Positions 18,701-20,533 of a stretch of DNA of 20,533 bases are shown one piece after another (positions within the stretch are counted from its first letter, which is position 1; each line of letters begins with the position of its first letter). The position numbers and the translations under genes are program-made. The notes beneath the pieces were generated by a model, which searched no databases, was not told the DNA's origin, and worked only from the letters and a program-made list of their open reading frames with translations. The stretch comes from Chromera velia (Eukaryota; Sar; Chromeraceae). The DNA lies in assembly GCA_018398765.1 (NCBI GenBank), contig JAHBMJ010000297.1, positions 31,158 through 51,690 on the forward strand, read 5' to 3'.

Positions 18701-19124
18701 GAATTTTGAAAAGTCGATGGAGGGTGCTGATTGGCCCTCATTTGACTCCCCCCTCACCGACGACTTCCCCCCAAAACCCGAAAACAGAAGGCCGCGCCGT
18801 CCAGTCTCCCCAGAGGGCACACAGCGCGCCGCCGCACAGGCATCGTTGGATGTTGACGCGCCCCAGTTTGAGCCCACGCGTCCAACTGTGGCCTCAATGG
18901 AGAAGCAAATGGGGAAAGAGGCATTGAAGAGAGCTTTTGGGATTGACAGTTTTGAAGAATTAGATGCTCAGCGAAAGGTGATTAAAGAGGCAAAGGAGGA
19001 AGCAGCGAGGGAAGAGATGAGAGAACGGGCAGCAGCTGCGGCAGCAGCAGAGGAGGCAGCAGCGGAAGAGAAAGCGAAAATTAAAGTGACCATGAGGCAG
19101 CCAGACGAAGCTTCAGTGTTGTGA
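15789..19124 (+). CDS. Plastid-type SET-domain lysine methyltransferase (Rubisco LSMT / SETD3 family)
   Basis: Exons 15789-16731, 17171-17472 and 17913-19124 (stop TGA): 819 codons, 818 residues. An in-frame TGA at 15765 makes ATG 15789 the first possible start. Residues 1-22 look like a signal peptide, followed by FRVISL with Phe at the likely +1 site and a Ser/Arg-rich stretch, the bipartite leader typical of complex plastids. SET motifs: RGGIGLFATKNF (about 96-107, cofactor loop), PLMDFCNHS (about 271-279) and, rebuilt across the first splice, GEEVLCNYG (315-323, with the expected Tyr) followed by YGFVPP. A Rubisco-LSMT substrate-binding-type region follows (about 350-520). The last 250 or so residues are an unusual charged, coiled-coil-like extension that ends in an Ala/Glu helix. 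Family members methylate lysines of Rubisco large subunit or aldolase in plastids, or actin His (SETD3). The substrate here is unknown. Confidence 0.85.
16732..17170 (+). other. Intron 1 of the SET gene, with a 46-bp tandem repeat
   Basis: Donor GTTGGT after CAG, acceptor TATGCAG. The junction G|GT makes the Gly of GEEVLCNYG. Two imperfect copies of a 46-bp unit, each with CTTGCCTGA(C/T)GTGAA, start at 16863 and 16909. Confidence 0.85.
17473..17912 (+). other. Intron 2 of the SET gene, with a CAGA repeat
   Basis: Donor GTCAGA after AAG at 17472; acceptor ACATGCAG ending at 17912 after a CTGCCTGC-rich tract. The phase-0 junction joins PVFFSK to VWTFMRQ. A GACAGACA-type microsatellite fills about 17483-17541. 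An ORF entering from 17760 is open through the acceptor, but its 5' part is intronic. Confidence 0.8.
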
Positions 19125-20533
19125 TTGATGCATGGCAGTAACACTATCGCGTCTGCTTAAATATATTTCTTGTCGATGGCGGGTTTGTGTAGATCGTGAG
19201 CGGCTGACAGCCCCCGCAGTGGACAAGTTCCAGGACAACAGTTTGAGTTCATGACCTGACTCCATAGCTAGCTGCATATAGAGTGTTCTGACAGGCGCCA
19301 GCGAAAGACGTGATTTGCCGAAGATGCAAAAGATGTTTGATTTGTTGCGTGTAAGCGTACATGTATGTGCTGCAGTTTTGTCTGACGCACCCACTGTATG
19401 GCAGTGACCAGGCAGTCTCTGTGCCAGACGTATACTTCTTCAATTTTTTATCTTCTTTGCCGTAGCCTTTGTCATAATATGGTTTCAGTATTTCAAATCA
19501 CAGCATATCACAAATTCACAATATGTATACCAATATGTTAAGTTCATTTTGGAATTGAATATGATCCACTTTTGAATTTGATAACATTCTAGATAACATT
19601 CGACTTAAAATAAATTATTGAATTGATCTGTTCATTTTGATCATTGGACGACTGAACCGTAAAAGACTAATCGAGTAAAACCTAGAGTGTTGCAATATAG
19701 CCAGATGTGTTCCACTAGGTGTTCCACTGTTGCATAGAGGGATAACTAGAGCTAGAACTAGAGGGATGATTGATTTACTAGGAACATATCTCAAATACAT
19801 CTCCCGCAACTTCGAGAAATCATTAACTTAAAATCTGCATCAGCAGGATTATCGCCGGGATAACTCAAACCTGATTTTCCTAATAATTATTGGTTTATAA
19901 CCATTATTTAAAAAAATAATAATTATATGGATCATAAATAAAAATACGTTTGACAAGCCCTAGGGAGCTTAATCAAAGTTTTAAAACACATTATTTTAAG
20001 AACTTTAATTTGTTTTTCACCTAAAAACACTTCATAAATCTGATAAAATTTTATGGTAAAGTTGAGGGTTTTGCATAATGATTATGGCTTATTACCGGTT
20101 TGGGATAATTATTATTGCTATTATCTAAATAATGGCCTTATTACAATAATCATTATTGAGTTAAATAGTGACCATGTTTGATTTGATTATATTTGATTTG
20201 ATTTGATTTGAGCTTCAACCTCAAATATTTGATATTTGAGGTAAGATTTGAGGTTAACCTCTTAGGGTTCCTCACTGAGTCACTGACTTACTGTCACTCT
20301 GATCATTGTTCTCATGACAATAGTTATCAGAACATTTCTGATGTATGTTTCAAAAATTTAAAAAAATATATATAAAATTATAACTTATCAGTTCCATAAA
20401 AAAAATATGCCTGTGTGGCAGTGTATATACACTAGTCACTGAGACTCACTCTAGTACTAATAGAGATTAAGAACGTAAAATTGATAGATTTGAAATTGCA
20501 TATGACTTTTTGTTGATACGATAAAGTTAGAGC
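19125..20533. other. AT-rich spacer
   Basis: No supported gene. From about 19445 the sequence becomes strongly AT-rich, with ATTATT/AATAAT palindromic runs (19880-19930 and 20105-20160), a GATTT pentanucleotide run (about 20177-20211) and nested palindromes at 20219-20261. Confidence 0.7.
20177..20211. repeat. GATTT pentanucleotide repeat
   Basis: Runs of TTTGATTTGATT units with one interruption, just before the palindromes at 20219-20261. Confidence 0.8.

Noticed and set aside
1-20533. CRISPR array, bacterial operon or phage features
   Set aside because: No regularly spaced repeats with unique spacers were seen; spliced genes and an LTR retrotransposon indicate a eukaryotic nuclear genome.

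Overview
The window looks like nuclear DNA of a eukaryotic microbe. Coding regions are split by GT-AG introns of about 220-540 nt, simple repeats are common, and one gene begins with a signal-plus-transit leader of the kind used for secondary (complex) plastids. My best guess is an alga with a secondary plastid, possibly chromerid-like; this is inference and I cannot name a species. Compact, GC-richer gene islands alternate with AT-rich spacers that hold only palindromes, short repeats and chance ORFs.

Layout: (1) 1-541, TG/CA microsatellite and intronic or upstream sequence. (2) 542-4176, + strand, a five-exon gene, incomplete at its 5' end, for a predicted extracellular protein: about eight tandem six-cysteine (knottin-like) units, a basic linker, then integrin-alpha-type FG-GAP beta-propeller repeats. 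(3) 4177-4750, its 3' flank with a CTCTC minisatellite, a hairpin and a 113-bp tandem duplication. (4) 4750-7594, AT-rich spacer with inverted-repeat (MITE-like) pieces. (5) 7595-13844, a Ty1/copia-type LTR retrotransposon with 307-bp LTRs and the order GAG-PR-INT-RT-RH. It is interrupted by 11 in-frame stop codons but by essentially no frameshifts except one frame change at a TA-repeat near 9710. (6) 13845-14504, AT-rich spacer. (7) 14505-15344, - strand, an intronless acidic protein of unknown function with a weak TSSC4-like pattern. (8) 15345-15788, a GC-rich divergent promoter with four GCATGC cores. (9) 15789-19124, + strand, a three-exon SET-domain protein of the Rubisco-LSMT/SETD3 type with a predicted plastid leader and a long charged C-terminal extension. 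(10) 19125-20533, AT-rich spacer.

The genes do not form a pathway. The - strand gene and the SET gene are head to head, 444 bp apart, and may share a promoter. The exon chains of both multi-exon genes were assembled by eye. In each, all junctions keep frame and the exon totals are whole codons (736 and 819), and the junctions rebuild recognisable domain motifs, which is the main support for the models.
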